The translations under genes were made by a program, and so were the position numbers. From the NCBI RefSeq assembly GCF_006503695.1, contig NZ_SBIK01000014.1:1-64000 (forward strand): a DNA stretch of 64,000 bases, read 5' to 3'. Under the pieces are notes generated by a model. The model made no database searches, was not told the origin of the DNA, and was given only the letters and a program-made list of their open reading frames with translations. How positions within the stretch are numbered: position 1 is the stretch's first letter; the number at the start of each line of letters is the position of its first letter. This DNA is from Tepidiphilus succinatimandens. Lineage in GTDB: Bacteria; Pseudomonadota; Gammaproteobacteria; Burkholderiales; Rhodocyclaceae. Positions 21,056 through 30,552 of the stretch are shown here, piece after piece.

Positions 21056-22018
21056 ATGAGAGAAACCACGCTGCGCGCCGTCATCGAGGCGATCGCACCC
21101 GAGCTCCACCTCACCCACGTCACCGGCTCGCTCGAGCGCAAGCTCGCCGTGCTCGACGAGCGCCTGTGGCCGGCCGATCTCGTCGGCCACCTCAATCTCA
21201 TCCACCCCGGACGGGTGCAGATCGTCGGCGCCGCCGAGATGGCCTGGGCCCGCCGCCTGGGGCAAAAGCGCATCGCGCATCATCTGGGCGAAATCTTCGC
21301 CGCCAAGCCCCCGGCGCTCATCGTCGCCGACGGTTGCACGCCCCCGCCCATCCTCGAAGCCCTGTGCCGCGCGCACGACGTGGCGCTCTTCACCACCGAC
21401 CGCCCTTCGGCCGAAGTCATCGACCGCCTGCGCCACCACCTCTCGCGCGTGCTCGCCGAGCGGGAAATGCGCCACGGCGTGCTCATGGACGTGCTCGGCC
21501 TCGGCGTCTTCATCACCGGGGATCCCGGCACCGGCAAATCCGAACTCGCGCTCGAGCTCATCTCGCGGGGACACGGGCTGGTGGCCGACGACATGGTCGA
21601 ATTCGCCCGCCTCACCCCCACCGTGCTCGAAGGCCGCTGTCCGCCGCTGCTGCAGAATTACCTCGAAGTGCGCGGCCTGGGCCTGCTCGACATCCGCACC
21701 ATTTTCGGCGAAACCGCCCTGCGCCGGCGCATGCGGCTTCGCCTCATCGTCCACCTGCGCCGGCTGCTGCCGGGCGAACCCCCGCCGCCGCGCCTGGAGA
21801 TGGAGCAGGTCACCGAAGAGATCCTCGGCGTCCCCATCCCCAAGGCCACGCTGCCGGTGGCCGCCGGGCGCAATCTCGCCGTGCTGCTCGAAGCCGCCGT
21901 ACGCGCCACCATCCTGCGGCTGCGCGGCATCGACTCCACCCGCGAATTCATCGACCGTCACAACGCGCTCCTCGCCCAAGAGGGCTCAACCGAAGCCGAC
22001 ACCCATGGAAACCTCTGA
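21056..22018 (+). CDS. hprK: HPr kinase/phosphorylase HprK
   Basis: The 320-residue protein has an N-terminal MurF-like region and a C-terminal kinase with the catalytic His in RHGVLMDVLGLGVFI (about H140), Walker A GDPGTGKSELALELI (155-162) and the capping loop LLDIRTIFGE. It phosphorylates and dephosphorylates a Ser of HPr. HPr itself (ptsH) and EI are not in the window. The 3' end overlaps the ilvA start by 14 bp in another frame. Confidence 0.93.
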   Translation: MRETTLRAVIEAIAPELHLTHVTGSLERKLAVLDERLWPADLVGHLNLIHPGRVQIVGAAEMAWARRLGQKRIAHHLGEIFAAKPPALIVADGCTPPPILEALCRAHDVALFTTDRPSAEVIDRLRHHLSRVLAEREMRHGVLMDVLGLGVFITGDPGTGKSELALELISRGHGLVADDMVEFARLTPTVLEGRCPPLLQNYLEVRGLGLLDIRTIFGETALRRRMRLRLIVHLRRLLPGEPPPPRLEMEQVTEEILGVPIPKATLPVAAGRNLAVLLEAAVRATILRLRGIDSTREFIDRHNALLAQEGSTEADTHGNL

Positions 22019-23537
22019 CTCTTCCTGCGATTACCTCGAACGCATCCTCACCGCCCAAGTCTATGACGTTGCCGTCGAAACCCCGCTCGATCCCGCGCCC
22101 ATCCTTTCGCGGCGCCTCGGCAACCGCGTGCTCATCAAGCGCGAGGATCTGCAGCCCGTCTTCAGCTTCAAGCTGCGCGGCGCCTACAACAAGATCGCCA
22201 AGCTCCCGCCGGAAGCGCTCGCGCGCGGCGTCATCTGCGCCTCGGCCGGCAACCACGCCCAGGGCGTGGCGCTTTCCGCCAAAAAACTCGGCACGCGCGC
22301 CGTCATCGTCATGCCCACCACCACCCCGCTCATCAAGATCGAGGCCGTGCGCAGCCGCGGCGCCGAAGTCGTGCTCTACGGCGAATCTTTCTCGGATGCC
22401 CATGCCTACGCCCGCACCCTCGAAGAAGAGGAAGGGCTCGTCTTCATCCACCCCTTCGACGACCCCGACGTCATCGCCGGGCAGGGCACCATCGCCATGG
22501 AGATCCTGCGCCAGCATCCCAAGCCGATCGACGCCGTCTTCTGCGCCGTGGGAGGCGGAGGGCTGATCGCCGGCATCGCCGTCTATCTCAAGCGCCTGCG
22601 CCCCGACATCCGCATCATCGGCGTCGAGGCCGAAGGCTCGGACGCCATGACCCAGTCGCTCGCCCGGGGAGAACCGGTCGAACTCGAGCAGGTCGGACTC
22701 TTTGCCGACGGCACCGCCGTCAAACGCGTGGGCGACGAGACCTTCCGCCTGTGCCAGCGCTACGTCGACGACATGATCGTGGTGAGCAACGACGAGATCT
22801 GCGCCGCCATCAAGGACGTCTTCGAAGACACCCGCGCCATTCTGGAACCGGCCGGGGCACAGGCGCTCGCCGGCCTCAAGGCCTATGCCCAGAAAACGGG
22901 GCTCAAGGACAAGACGCTGGTCGCCATCGCCTCCGGCGCCAACATGAACTTCGAGCGCCTGCGCTTCGTCGCCGAGCGAGCCGAGCTCGGCGAGCGACGC
23001 GAAGCCGTGCTCGCCGTCACCATTCCCGAGCGCCCCGGCGCGTTTCGCCGCTTCATCGCACTCCTGGGCAAGCGCAACGTCACCGAATTCAACTACCGCT
23101 ACGCCGATCCCGACGAAGCGCACATCTTCGTCGGCGTCGGCATCCACGACCGCGGCGAGGTCGAGAAACTCATCGCCCAACTACAGGCGGAAGGGCTGCC
23201 GGCGATCGATCTCACCGACGACGAACTCGCCAAGTCCCACATCCGCTACATGGTCGGCGGGCGCGCACCCAACGTGCACCACGAGCGGCTCTTGCGCTTC
23301 ATCTTCCCCGAACGCCCCGGGGCGCTCGCCAATTTCCTCGGCCAGTTGCGCTCGGACTGGAACATCAGCCTCTTCCACTACCGCAACCACGGCGCCGACT
23401 TTGGCCGCGTGCTCGTCGGCATGCAGGTTCCGCCCGAAGAAAACGAGGAATTCGCCCAGTTCCTCGCCAAGCTCGGCTACGAATACGTCGAGGAAACGAA
23501 CAACCCCGCCTATACCCTCTTCCTCGCCGCCGGCTGA
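22005..23537 (+). CDS. ilvA: Threonine ammonia-lyase IlvA, biosynthetic type with two ACT repeats
   Basis: The 510-residue enzyme makes 2-oxobutanoate for isoleucine synthesis. The PLP domain has the Schiff-base Lys in FSFKLRGAYNK (about K56), SAGNHAQGVALSAKKLG and the phosphate loop VGGGGLIAGIA. The C-terminal 180 residues hold two ACT-like regulatory units beginning AVLAVTIPERPGAFRRF and LLRFIFPERPGALANFL, so isoleucine inhibition is expected. It starts inside the hprK 3' end, and its own 3' end overlaps the convergent fau gene by 28 bp. Confidence 0.95.
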   Translation: METSDSSCDYLERILTAQVYDVAVETPLDPAPILSRRLGNRVLIKREDLQPVFSFKLRGAYNKIAKLPPEALARGVICASAGNHAQGVALSAKKLGTRAVIVMPTTTPLIKIEAVRSRGAEVVLYGESFSDAHAYARTLEEEEGLVFIHPFDDPDVIAGQGTIAMEILRQHPKPIDAVFCAVGGGGLIAGIAVYLKRLRPDIRIIGVEAEGSDAMTQSLARGEPVELEQVGLFADGTAVKRVGDETFRLCQRYVDDMIVVSNDEICAAIKDVFEDTRAILEPAGAQALAGLKAYAQKTGLKDKTLVAIASGANMNFERLRFVAERAELGERREAVLAVTIPERPGAFRRFIALLGKRNVTEFNYRYADPDEAHIFVGVGIHDRGEVEKLIAQLQAEGLPAIDLTDDELAKSHIRYMVGGRAPNVHHERLLRFIFPERPGALANFLGQLRSDWNISLFHYRNHGADFGRVLVGMQVPPEENEEFAQFLAKLGYEYVEETNNPAYTLFLAAG

Positions 23538-24094
23538 AACGTGCCCGCCTCGGTCACGATCCAATCCATCGGCAGGTCGTGCACGCCGGGGTGGGTGTCG
23601 GGCAGACGCGTACATTCATAGCCCACCCCGATCGCCGTCACCGGGCGCCCCGCTGCCCGGTAGGCCGCAAGCGTACGGTCGTAGAACCCGCCGCCGTAGC
23701 CGATGCGATAACCCGCTGCGTCGAATGCCACGAGCGGCACCAGTAACACCGCCGGCCACACGGCCTCCTCGCCCGCCGGCACCGGCAACCCGAAGACGTC
23801 GCGCGCCATGGGCGAGCCCGGCCTCCACGGCCGAAAGATGAGCGGCGCCCCTTTTTGCAGTGCCACCGGCAGGGCCACGCCGATTCCATGCCGTGCCGCC
23901 CATGCCGCCAGCGGCGTGAGCACGTCCGGCTCCGAGCGCACCGCCCAGTACCCCCCGATCCCCTCTGGCGCAGGCAAGGCCGCAAGGATCTCCTCCACCC
24001 CTTGCCAGATCGTCTCGTCCCAAGCCCGGCGCACTTCGGGCGCGATCGCCTCCCGCCGCGCCAAAGCCCAGCGCCGCATCTGCGCCCGATCCAT
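23510..24094 (-). CDS. fau: 5-Formyltetrahydrofolate cyclo-ligase
   Basis: The 194-residue protein converts 5-formyl-THF to 5,10-methenyl-THF with ATP. Signature: LVPLVAFDAAGYRIGYGGGFYDRTLA near the C-terminal third, with an N-terminal RRWALARREAIAP basic helix. ATG 24092-24094 is preferred; an upstream ATG adds a short unconserved stretch. The gene converges on ilvA with a 28-bp overlap and diverges from slt across an 80-bp spacer. Confidence 0.93.
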   Translation of the reverse strand: MDRAQMRRWALARREAIAPEVRRAWDETIWQGVEEILAALPAPEGIGGYWAVRSEPDVLTPLAAWAARHGIGVALPVALQKGAPLIFRPWRPGSPMARDVFGLPVPAGEEAVWPAVLLVPLVAFDAAGYRIGYGGGFYDRTLAAYRAAGRPVTAIGVGYECTRLPDTHPGVHDLPMDWIVTEAGTFQPAARKRV

Positions 24095-24173
24095 CCCATC
24101 CTCCTCCGATGCCCGATACACAATGAGTTACAATAAACGAAACGGCCTTTCTCCGCCAACCACCCGATCCGCC

Positions 24174-26210
24174 ATGCCCCTCCGGCTCCCCCTCTTGCGT
24201 ACCGTCCTGCTCGCCTGCGCCCTGCTGCCGGCGGCGGCCTCCGTGTCCGCCGCCGATTCCCACCGGGCGAAACCCAATGCCAAGGCCGTACAAGCCAAGG
24301 CCGGCAAGCCCACCCCCAAACCCGTGGCCGCGCGCAGCATCGACGCACTCGACCGCGCCCGCGAAGCCTATGCGCGCGGCGATCTCGCCACCCTGCAGAT
24401 GCTGCTGCCGCAAGTGGCCGACCAGCCGCTGGGCGACTACGTGCTGCTGTGGTCCCTCACCCAGCGCCTCGGCCGCTCCACCGAGACGGTGCTGCCGCAG
24501 GAGATCGACGCCTTTCTCTCGCGCCATGGCGACGACGCCCTGGGCGAGCGCCTGCGACGCGAGCTGCTGCGCGCCGCCGTGCGCGACGGCCGCTGGAGCG
24601 AGGCGCTGCGCCACTATCGCGCCCTCGTCAAGCCCGACCGCGAAGCCCAATGCTGGGGGACGCTCGCCTGGATACAGGATCAACCCCAATCCGGCGTGTC
24701 CACCAACGACGTGCTGCGTCTGCTGGTTTCCGCCCCCCGACCCGGCACCGAATGCCTGCCGCTCTTCGCCACGGCCGCCTTCCAGGGCCGGCTCGCCCGG
24801 CAGACCCTACGCCAGCGTCTCTACGCCTCCCTCGCGCAGACCGGCCTTGCCGCCGCACAGGAATGGCGCGAACTCGCCGGCATGAGCGACGACGAATGGC
24901 GCGAAGTGGAACTCGCCAGCCGCACCCCGGCCGCAGTCCTCGCCCAGCCGGCCGCCTCGCCCGCGGCGCTCGCCGCCGCCCTCATCGCCCTGGAAAAAGA
25001 GGACCCCGAAGCCGCCCACGAGCGGCTCACCGCCCTCGGCGATCGCCTCGAACCCGAAGCGCGCGACATCGTGCGCTGGTCCCTCGTGCTCTACGCCGCC
25101 AAGCGGCGCCTGCCGCAGGCCAACGCCTGGGCCGACGAGATCACCCTCTCGCCGCTCTGGATCGAACCGGCGCGCTGGGCCGTACGCGCGGCGCTCGCCG
25201 CGCAGGACTGGGTCAAGGTCTGGCAGCGCATCGAGGCGCTCCCGCCCGGCGAGCGCGAACGAAACGAATGGCGCTACTGGCAAGGCTACGCGCTCAAGCA
25301 GCTCGGCAAGGACGAACTCGCCGAAGCCATCTTCCGCAAGCTCGAGCGCGGAGATGATTACTACGCCATGCTCGCCGCCCGAGCGCTCGGCCATCCCTGG
25401 CGCCTGCCGCCCCAATCCCCGCCGCCGTCGCAGCGCGACGTGCTCGCCATCGAACGCCACCCCGTGCTGGTGCGCATCCTCGCTTTGGCCGAGCGCAACT
25501 GGCTCACCGAAGCCATCCGTGAGATCGACGCCTGGAGCCGCAAACTCCCCGCCGCCCAGATGCGCGCCGCAGCGATCGCTCTCTCGGATGCCGGTCATCT
25601 CGATCTGGCCATCCGGCTCGCCGAAGGGACCGACGACGACGGCTTCCTCGTCGCCCGCTACCCGCTCGCCTACCGCGAGCTCGTCGAACGCTACGCCGCC
25701 GAGCAGAATATCGATCCCGCCTGGGTCTGGGGCCTGATGCGCCAGGAAAGCCGCTTTCGCGCCGACGCCCGTTCGAGCAGCGGCGCGCTCGGCCTCATGC
25801 AGATCATGCCGGCCACCGGCAAGTGGCTCGCCGGCAAACTCGGCATCCCGCGCTTCGACGTCGCCCGCCTGCGCGACCCCGACACCAACGTGATGCTCGG
25901 CGTCACCTACATGCGCATGGTCACCGAACAGCTCGACGGCCATCCCGTGCTCGCCACCGGCGCCTACAACGCCGGCCCCGGCCGCATGGGACGGCTACGA
26001 CCGCAGCAGGCGCTCGAGACCGAGATCTACATCGAAAACCTGCCGATCGACGAGACGCGCGACTACATCAAGAAAGTGCTCGCTAACACCGTCGTCTATT
26101 CGGCTATCCTGAACGGGGGTAGAGGCAAGGACATCACCGAATTCCTCCTGCCCCTGCCCGGACTGGGCAACGCCGCCGGCGCGCCGGCGCCGGTGCTGGA
26201 CAACGGATGA
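24174..26210 (+). CDS. slt: Soluble lytic murein transglycosylase Slt
   Basis: The 678-residue periplasmic enzyme has a cleavable signal peptide (hydrophobic LLRTVLLACALLPAAASVSA), a long superhelical U/L domain rich in WR.Y.GYALKQ-type repeats, and a C-terminal lysozyme-like domain with the catalytic Glu in MRQESRFRADARSSSGALGL (about E525), LMQIMPATG and ATGAYNAGPGR. It cleaves glycan strands with 1,6-anhydro product. I prefer ATG 24174 because the signal peptide begins there; an ATG at 24123 lies beside a TACAAT -10 (24129-24134). Confidence 0.94.
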   Translation: MPLRLPLLRTVLLACALLPAAASVSAADSHRAKPNAKAVQAKAGKPTPKPVAARSIDALDRAREAYARGDLATLQMLLPQVADQPLGDYVLLWSLTQRLGRSTETVLPQEIDAFLSRHGDDALGERLRRELLRAAVRDGRWSEALRHYRALVKPDREAQCWGTLAWIQDQPQSGVSTNDVLRLLVSAPRPGTECLPLFATAAFQGRLARQTLRQRLYASLAQTGLAAAQEWRELAGMSDDEWREVELASRTPAAVLAQPAASPAALAAALIALEKEDPEAAHERLTALGDRLEPEARDIVRWSLVLYAAKRRLPQANAWADEITLSPLWIEPARWAVRAALAAQDWVKVWQRIEALPPGERERNEWRYWQGYALKQLGKDELAEAIFRKLERGDDYYAMLAARALGHPWRLPPQSPPPSQRDVLAIERHPVLVRILALAERNWLTEAIREIDAWSRKLPAAQMRAAAIALSDAGHLDLAIRLAEGTDDDGFLVARYPLAYRELVERYAAEQNIDPAWVWGLMRQESRFRADARSSSGALGLMQIMPATGKWLAGKLGIPRFDVARLRDPDTNVMLGVTYMRMVTEQLDGHPVLATGAYNAGPGRMGRLRPQQALETEIYIENLPIDETRDYIKKVLANTVVYSAILNGGRGKDITEFLLPLPGLGNAAGAPAPVLDNG

Positions 26211-26233
26211 ACTTCGATGAGGGAGAAACGACC

Positions 26234-27205
26234 ATGACCACCGCGACCGAACGCACCGCCCTCGTCCTCGGCGGCACCGGATTCGTCGGCAGCCACCTGC
26301 TCGACCGGCTCGTCGCCGAAGGCTGGCGCGTCGTCGTGCCCACGCGCCGCCTGCAGAATGCGCGCGATCTCAAGCTGCTGCCCACGGTCGAAATCGTCGT
26401 AGCCGACGTGCACGACCCGAAGACGCTCGAGCGCCTGTGCGCCGGCAAGTGCCTGGTGGTCAACCTCGTCGGCACCCTGCACTCGCGCCCCGGCACCCCC
26501 TACGGCCCCGAGTTTGCCCGCGTCCACGTCGAACTGCCACAAAAACTCGCCGAAGCCTGCCAGGCACAGGACGTGCACCGCCTCATCCACCTGAGCGCCC
26601 TTGGCGCCGCGCCCGACGCCCCCTCGCAATACCTGCGCTCCAAGGCGGACGGCGAAGCGCGCATCCGCGCCGCCGGCGACGGGCTCGACTGGACCCTCCT
26701 GCGCCCCTCGGCCATCTTCGGCCCCGGCGACTCCTTCCTCAACCGCTTCGCCGCCCTCGCCCGGCTCTTCCCCATCCTGCCCATCGGCGCAGCGCAGGCC
26801 AAGCTGCAGCCGGTCTATGTGGGCGACGTCGTCGAGGTCATCCTGCGCGCCGCCGCCACCGCCAAGGCCGCGGGACAAACCTACGAGCTCGCCGGCCCCA
26901 CCGTCTATACGCTCGCCGAGATCGTCGCCTACGCCGCGCGCACGAGCGGCCATCCGCGCCGCGTGGTGGCGCTCCCGCCGCGGCTCGCCCGGATGCAGGC
27001 GTGGCTGCTCGAACACCTCCTGCCCAACCCGCCGCTCACGCGCGACATGCTCGATTCGCTCTCGATCGACAGCGTGGCCCACGATGAGCCGCTGCCCTTC
27101 GGGCTCGAACCCACGCCGATGGAAGCGATCGCGCCGGCCTATCTCGCCAACGATACCTTCCGCAGCCGCTACGTCCTCTGGCGCATGCGCGCCCGGCACG
27201 GATGA
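26234..27205 (+). CDS. NAD(P)-binding epimerase-like protein (NDUFA9-type atypical SDR)
   Basis: The 323-residue Rossmann protein starts with [18 protein letters not shown], the dinucleotide-binding motif of atypical SDRs, and has [25 protein letters not shown] and [16 protein letters not shown]. This is the family of mitochondrial complex I subunit NDUFA9 and of bacterial NAD-dependent epimerase/dehydratase proteins; the catalytic YxxxK is weak (YLRSK). The substrate is unknown. ATG 26234 has AGGGAG 8 bp upstream; an ATG at 26207 overlapping the slt stop is the alternative. Confidence 0.85.
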   Translation: MTTATERTALVLGGTGFVGSHLLDRLVAEGWRVVVPTRRLQNARDLKLLPTVEIVVADVHDPKTLERLCAGKCLVVNLVGTLHSRPGTPYGPEFARVHVELPQKLAEACQAQDVHRLIHLSALGAAPDAPSQYLRSKADGEARIRAAGDGLDWTLLRPSAIFGPGDSFLNRFAALARLFPILPIGAAQAKLQPVYVGDVVEVILRAAATAKAAGQTYELAGPTVYTLAEIVAYAARTSGHPRRVVALPPRLARMQAWLLEHLLPNPPLTRDMLDSLSIDSVAHDEPLPFGLEPTPMEAIAPAYLANDTFRSRYVLWRMRARHG

Positions 27206-28464
27206 AGATCTACTGCGTCGGCGGAGCCGTGCGCGACGAACTCCTCGGACGGCCGGTGAGCGACCGCGACTGGGTCGTGGTCGGCGCCACGCCCGAAGAG
27301 ATGCTCGAGCGCGGCTTCCTGCCCGTGGGCAAGGATTTCCCCGTCTTCCTGCACCCCCAGACGAAAGAGGAATACGCGCTTGCGCGTACCGAGCGTAAGA
27401 CCGGGCGCGGCTATCACGGCTTCGCCTTTCACGCCAGCCCCGAAGTCACCCTCGAAGAAGACCTCGCGCGGCGCGACCTCACCATCAACGCCATGGCCCG
27501 CGACGAAACGGGCCGCCTCATCGACCCCTACGGCGGACTCGAAGACCTGCGCCGCAAAGTGCTGCGCCACGTCAGTCCAGCGTTTGCCGAAGACCCGGTG
27601 CGCATCCTGCGCGTGGCGCGCTTCAGCGCCCGCTTGCCCGACTTCACCCTGGCCCCCGAGACGCTCGCGCTGATGCGGCGCATGGTGGAAGAGGGCGAAG
27701 TCGATCACCTCGTACCCGAACGGGTCTGGCAGGAACTCGCCCGCGGCCTCATGGAGCCGCGGCCCGATCGCATGATCGAGGTGCTGCGCGCATGCGGCGC
27801 GCTCGCGCGTCTGCTGCCCGAAATCGACACCCTCTTCGGCATCCCCCAGCCGCCAAACTACCACCCCGAGATCGACACCGGCGTGCACGTGCTCGCTGCC
27901 CTGCGCATGGCGGCCGAACGGGCCCTGCCGCTCCCCACCCGCTTCGCCGTGCTGCTGCACGACGTGGGCAAAGGGCGCACGCCGCCAGAACTCTGGCCGC
28001 ACCATTACGGACACGAAGCCCGCGGCGCGGCGCTCATCCCTTCGATCTGTGCCCGGCTGCGCACGCCCGTCGAGTGCCGCGAACTCGCCGTGCTCACCGC
28101 GCGCGAGCACGGACTCATTCACCGCGGCCCGCGCCTTCGCCCCGCCACCCGCGTGCGCGTACTCGAGCGCTGCGACGCCCTGCGCCGCCCCGAGCGTTTC
28201 CTACAACTGCTAGATGCCTGCGCCTGCGACGCCCTCGGCCGCCCCGGACTGCACGTAGACTACGCACCTGTCGCCACCCTGTGGCGCGACACGCTGGAGG
28301 CGGCCCGCAGCGTCGACGCCGGCGCCATCGCCCGCACCTGCGCCGAACGCAGCCAGATTCCGGCGCGGCTGCACGAAGCGCGCGTGGCCGCGGTCAAGGC
28401 GCGCGAACGACGCAAGGAAAACGGCCCCGTCGCCTTATCTTCGCCCACCGCGAAGGACGCCTGA
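27202..28464 (+). CDS. cca: CCA tRNA nucleotidyltransferase, multifunctional
   Basis: The 420-residue enzyme adds and repairs the 3' CCA of tRNA. The N-terminal class II nucleotidyltransferase domain has [44 protein letters not shown] and [13 protein letters not shown]; the C-terminal HD domain has [12 protein letters not shown], matching the E. coli-type enzyme with phosphatase/phosphodiesterase activity. The start overlaps the previous stop (ATGA). A Pro/Lys-rich tail is not conserved. Confidence 0.95.
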   Translation: MKIYCVGGAVRDELLGRPVSDRDWVVVGATPEEMLERGFLPVGKDFPVFLHPQTKEEYALARTERKTGRGYHGFAFHASPEVTLEEDLARRDLTINAMARDETGRLIDPYGGLEDLRRKVLRHVSPAFAEDPVRILRVARFSARLPDFTLAPETLALMRRMVEEGEVDHLVPERVWQELARGLMEPRPDRMIEVLRACGALARLLPEIDTLFGIPQPPNYHPEIDTGVHVLAALRMAAERALPLPTRFAVLLHDVGKGRTPPELWPHHYGHEARGAALIPSICARLRTPVECRELAVLTAREHGLIHRGPRLRPATRVRVLERCDALRRPERFLQLLDACACDALGRPGLHVDYAPVATLWRDTLEAARSVDAGAIARTCAERSQIPARLHEARVAAVKARERRKENGPVALSSPTAKDA

Positions 28465-28489
28465 CCCCGTAGTATCATGAACGGCTTAC

Positions 28490-28535
28490 CTCGGTACACC
28501 GACGCCGGGGAAACCCCAAAGCCCTCTCTACCGAG
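28490..28535 (+). other. Nested hairpin in the leader of the alpha/beta hydrolase gene
   Basis: CTCGGTA (28490-28496) pairs with TACCGAG (28529-28535), and a second hairpin GGGG-AAA-CCCC (28507-28517) sits inside. It lies in the 77-bp spacer between cca and the next ATG, six bases before the start codon. I do not recognise a riboswitch class. It may be chance or a small translational control element. Confidence 0.3.
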
Positions 28536-28541
28536 CCCCAG

Positions 28542-29339
28542 ATGACCGACTGCCTCGAACTGCTGCACGAAGCCCCTGCCCGGGCGCTCGATGTCCCGCC
28601 GCTCCTCTTCATCCACGGCGCCTACGTCGGCGCCTGGTGCTGGCAGGAGCACTTCCTGCCCTGGTTCGCCGCCCAAGGGTTCGACGCCTGGGCGCTGTCG
28701 CTGCGCGGCCACGGCGGCTCACGCACCAGCCGCCCGCGCGACACGCTCTCCATCGACGACTACGTCGACGACGTGCTGCGCGCCCAGGAACGCCTGCCGG
28801 CCGAGCCCATCCTCATCGGCCACTCCATGGGCGGATTCGTCGCCCAGAAAGCGCTTGAGCGCCACCCTTTTCCGGCGATCGTGCTGCTGTGTTCGGTACC
28901 GCCCACCGGGCTTGCCGGGTCGCTCCTGCACATGCTGCTGAGCTCGCCCTTGGCGCTGCTCGAGATGAACCTCTTCATGACCGGCAAGCGCAAACCGCAC
29001 CGCAGCCTGGTCGAGGCACTCTTCCACCATCTGCCGCCCGAAGCGGATCTCGCCCGCTACCTGGCCGCGAGCGGCCCCGAATCGCTGCGCGCCATCTGGG
29101 ACATGATGGGGTTTTCGCGCATCGATCGAACCAGACAGCACCCCGCACCGGTCCATGTCTTCGGCGCCGAACACGACAAAATCATCCCGCCCGACCAGGT
29201 GGAGACCACGGCGCGTTTCTACGGCACCACCGCCCGCATCCTTCCCGAGTTTGGCCACACCCTCATGCTCGAACCAGGCTGGGAGCGCGCCGCGCAGGCC
29301 ATCGCCCAAGTGCTGCAGCCGGCAGCGCAAGCCGCCTGA
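28542..29339 (+). CDS. Alpha/beta-fold hydrolase, substrate unknown
   Basis: The 265-residue protein has the core of alpha/beta hydrolases: oxyanion-side FIHGAYVGAWCWQEHFLPWF, nucleophile elbow LIGHSMGGFVAQ (catalytic Ser), the acid in FGAEHDKIIPPDQ and the terminal His in EFGHTLMLEPGWE. No signal peptide, so cytoplasmic. The cap region is helical. Possible esterase or lactonase; nothing nearby fixes the substrate. Confidence 0.85.
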   Translation: MTDCLELLHEAPARALDVPPLLFIHGAYVGAWCWQEHFLPWFAAQGFDAWALSLRGHGGSRTSRPRDTLSIDDYVDDVLRAQERLPAEPILIGHSMGGFVAQKALERHPFPAIVLLCSVPPTGLAGSLLHMLLSSPLALLEMNLFMTGKRKPHRSLVEALFHHLPPEADLARYLAASGPESLRAIWDMMGFSRIDRTRQHPAPVHVFGAEHDKIIPPDQVETTARFYGTTARILPEFGHTLMLEPGWERAAQAIAQVLQPAAQAA

Positions 29340-29345
29340 ACGCGC

Positions 29346-30497
29346 TCATTCCCAAGGAAGCAGCTCGATCCCCCGCCCCAGCGCGATCACCTTGAAGAGC
29401 TCCCCCATCTCGTGCGGCATGATGAGCCGCTGCAGGGCGCGCGCCGCCTTGAGGTACGCGAGGCTCCCCGGCTCGGCGCGTTCCTCCAGCCGCTGCAGGA
29501 TGCCGTTGGCCAGCAAAAACCCCGCCTGATTCATGAAGGCCAGCGTCTCCAGCCCCTCGGCCTCGGCCGCCTCGGCCACGGCAGTAAAATCGACGAAACT
29601 GGTGATGTCCATCGCTCCCGGCAGCCACAGCGGATCCTCCACCACCCGGTGGCGAAAATAACATTGCAGCGTGCCGCGCCAGCGCCACGGCACGTAATAC
29701 GTCTCCCGCAGATAACCGTAGTCGATCAAGAGCAGCATGCCCGCCTGCAGGGCACGGGCGAGCGTCCCCACCCAGGCGCGCGCCACCGGATGGATTTCCG
29801 TCACGTACTCCTGCCCCTCCAGCCGGGGCAATTCGATCCCCTCCAGCCCGGCGAGCGCCGCCGGCGTCGGCGGACGATCCTCCCAGGCGAGCGCCCCGTC
29901 GCGCACCGTCACGCCGCGCTCGAACACCTCCCCTTCGGCCGTGCCCACCAGATGCACCGGCAGCACGTCGAGCACTTCGTTGGCGAGCAGCACCCCGCAG
30001 AAAGACTGGGGCACGGCATCGAGCCAGACCACGCGCTCGGCGAGCTCCCCCGCCTGCGCCGCGATCGTCTCCTGCTGGCGCGCACGCAGCGACCCCGATA
30101 CCTCCAGGATGGCGTAACGCTCGGGCAGCGTCCCGAGCTCGGCGAGCCGGCGCAGCACGTCGGCTGCGAGCAAACCCGTGCCCGCCCCGGCTTCGAGCAC
30201 GATCCCCCCCGTCTGCCGCAGCACCGGTGCGATCGCCTCGGCGAGCGTCGCCCCGAAGAGCGGCGTGATCTCCGGCGCGGTGATGAAATCTCCCGCCGGG
30301 CCGAACTTCGTCGCTCCGCCGCTGTAATAGCCCAGATCCGGCTCGTAGAGCGCCCAGCGCATGTAATCGGCGAACGGCACCCAGCCGCCGGCCTCCCCGA
30401 TGCGCGCCGCGATGCGCGCGCGCAAGACTTCGCTCGCCGCCACCACTTCCGGCTCCGGCGCCGGCAATCCCCTCGTCGTCCGCTCCCGTTCGAACAC
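29346..30497 (-). CDS. Class I SAM-dependent methyltransferase, MidA/NDUFAF7 family
   Basis: The family is clear from PFADYMRWALYEPDLGYYSGG, GPAGDFITAPEITPLFGATLAEAI, VLEAGAGTGLLAADVLRRL, LANEVLDVLPVHLV and LLIDYGYLRETYY. The mitochondrial relative methylates an Arg of a complex I subunit; the bacterial role is less certain. The start is unclear: homologs begin close to the LPAPEPEV segment, so I chose GTG 30495-30497, with GGGGGG upstream. An ATG at 30552-30554 overlaps the divergent gene's own start and would remove the spacer. Convergent with the hydrolase, 6 bp apart. Confidence 0.85.
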   Translation of the reverse strand: MFERERTTRGLPAPEPEVVAASEVLRARIAARIGEAGGWVPFADYMRWALYEPDLGYYSGGATKFGPAGDFITAPEITPLFGATLAEAIAPVLRQTGGIVLEAGAGTGLLAADVLRRLAELGTLPERYAILEVSGSLRARQQETIAAQAGELAERVVWLDAVPQSFCGVLLANEVLDVLPVHLVGTAEGEVFERGVTVRDGALAWEDRPPTPAALAGLEGIELPRLEGQEYVTEIHPVARAWVGTLARALQAGMLLLIDYGYLRETYYVPWRWRGTLQCYFRHRVVEDPLWLPGAMDITSFVDFTAVAEAAEAEGLETLAFMNQAGFLLANGILQRLEERAEPGSLAYLKAARALQRLIMPHEMGELFKVIALGRGIELLPWE

Positions 30498-30552
30498 TCG
30501 AGCCCCCCGTTTCACGCTACCATTGTCTGGTTTCTGCCCGCTGGACGAAGCC

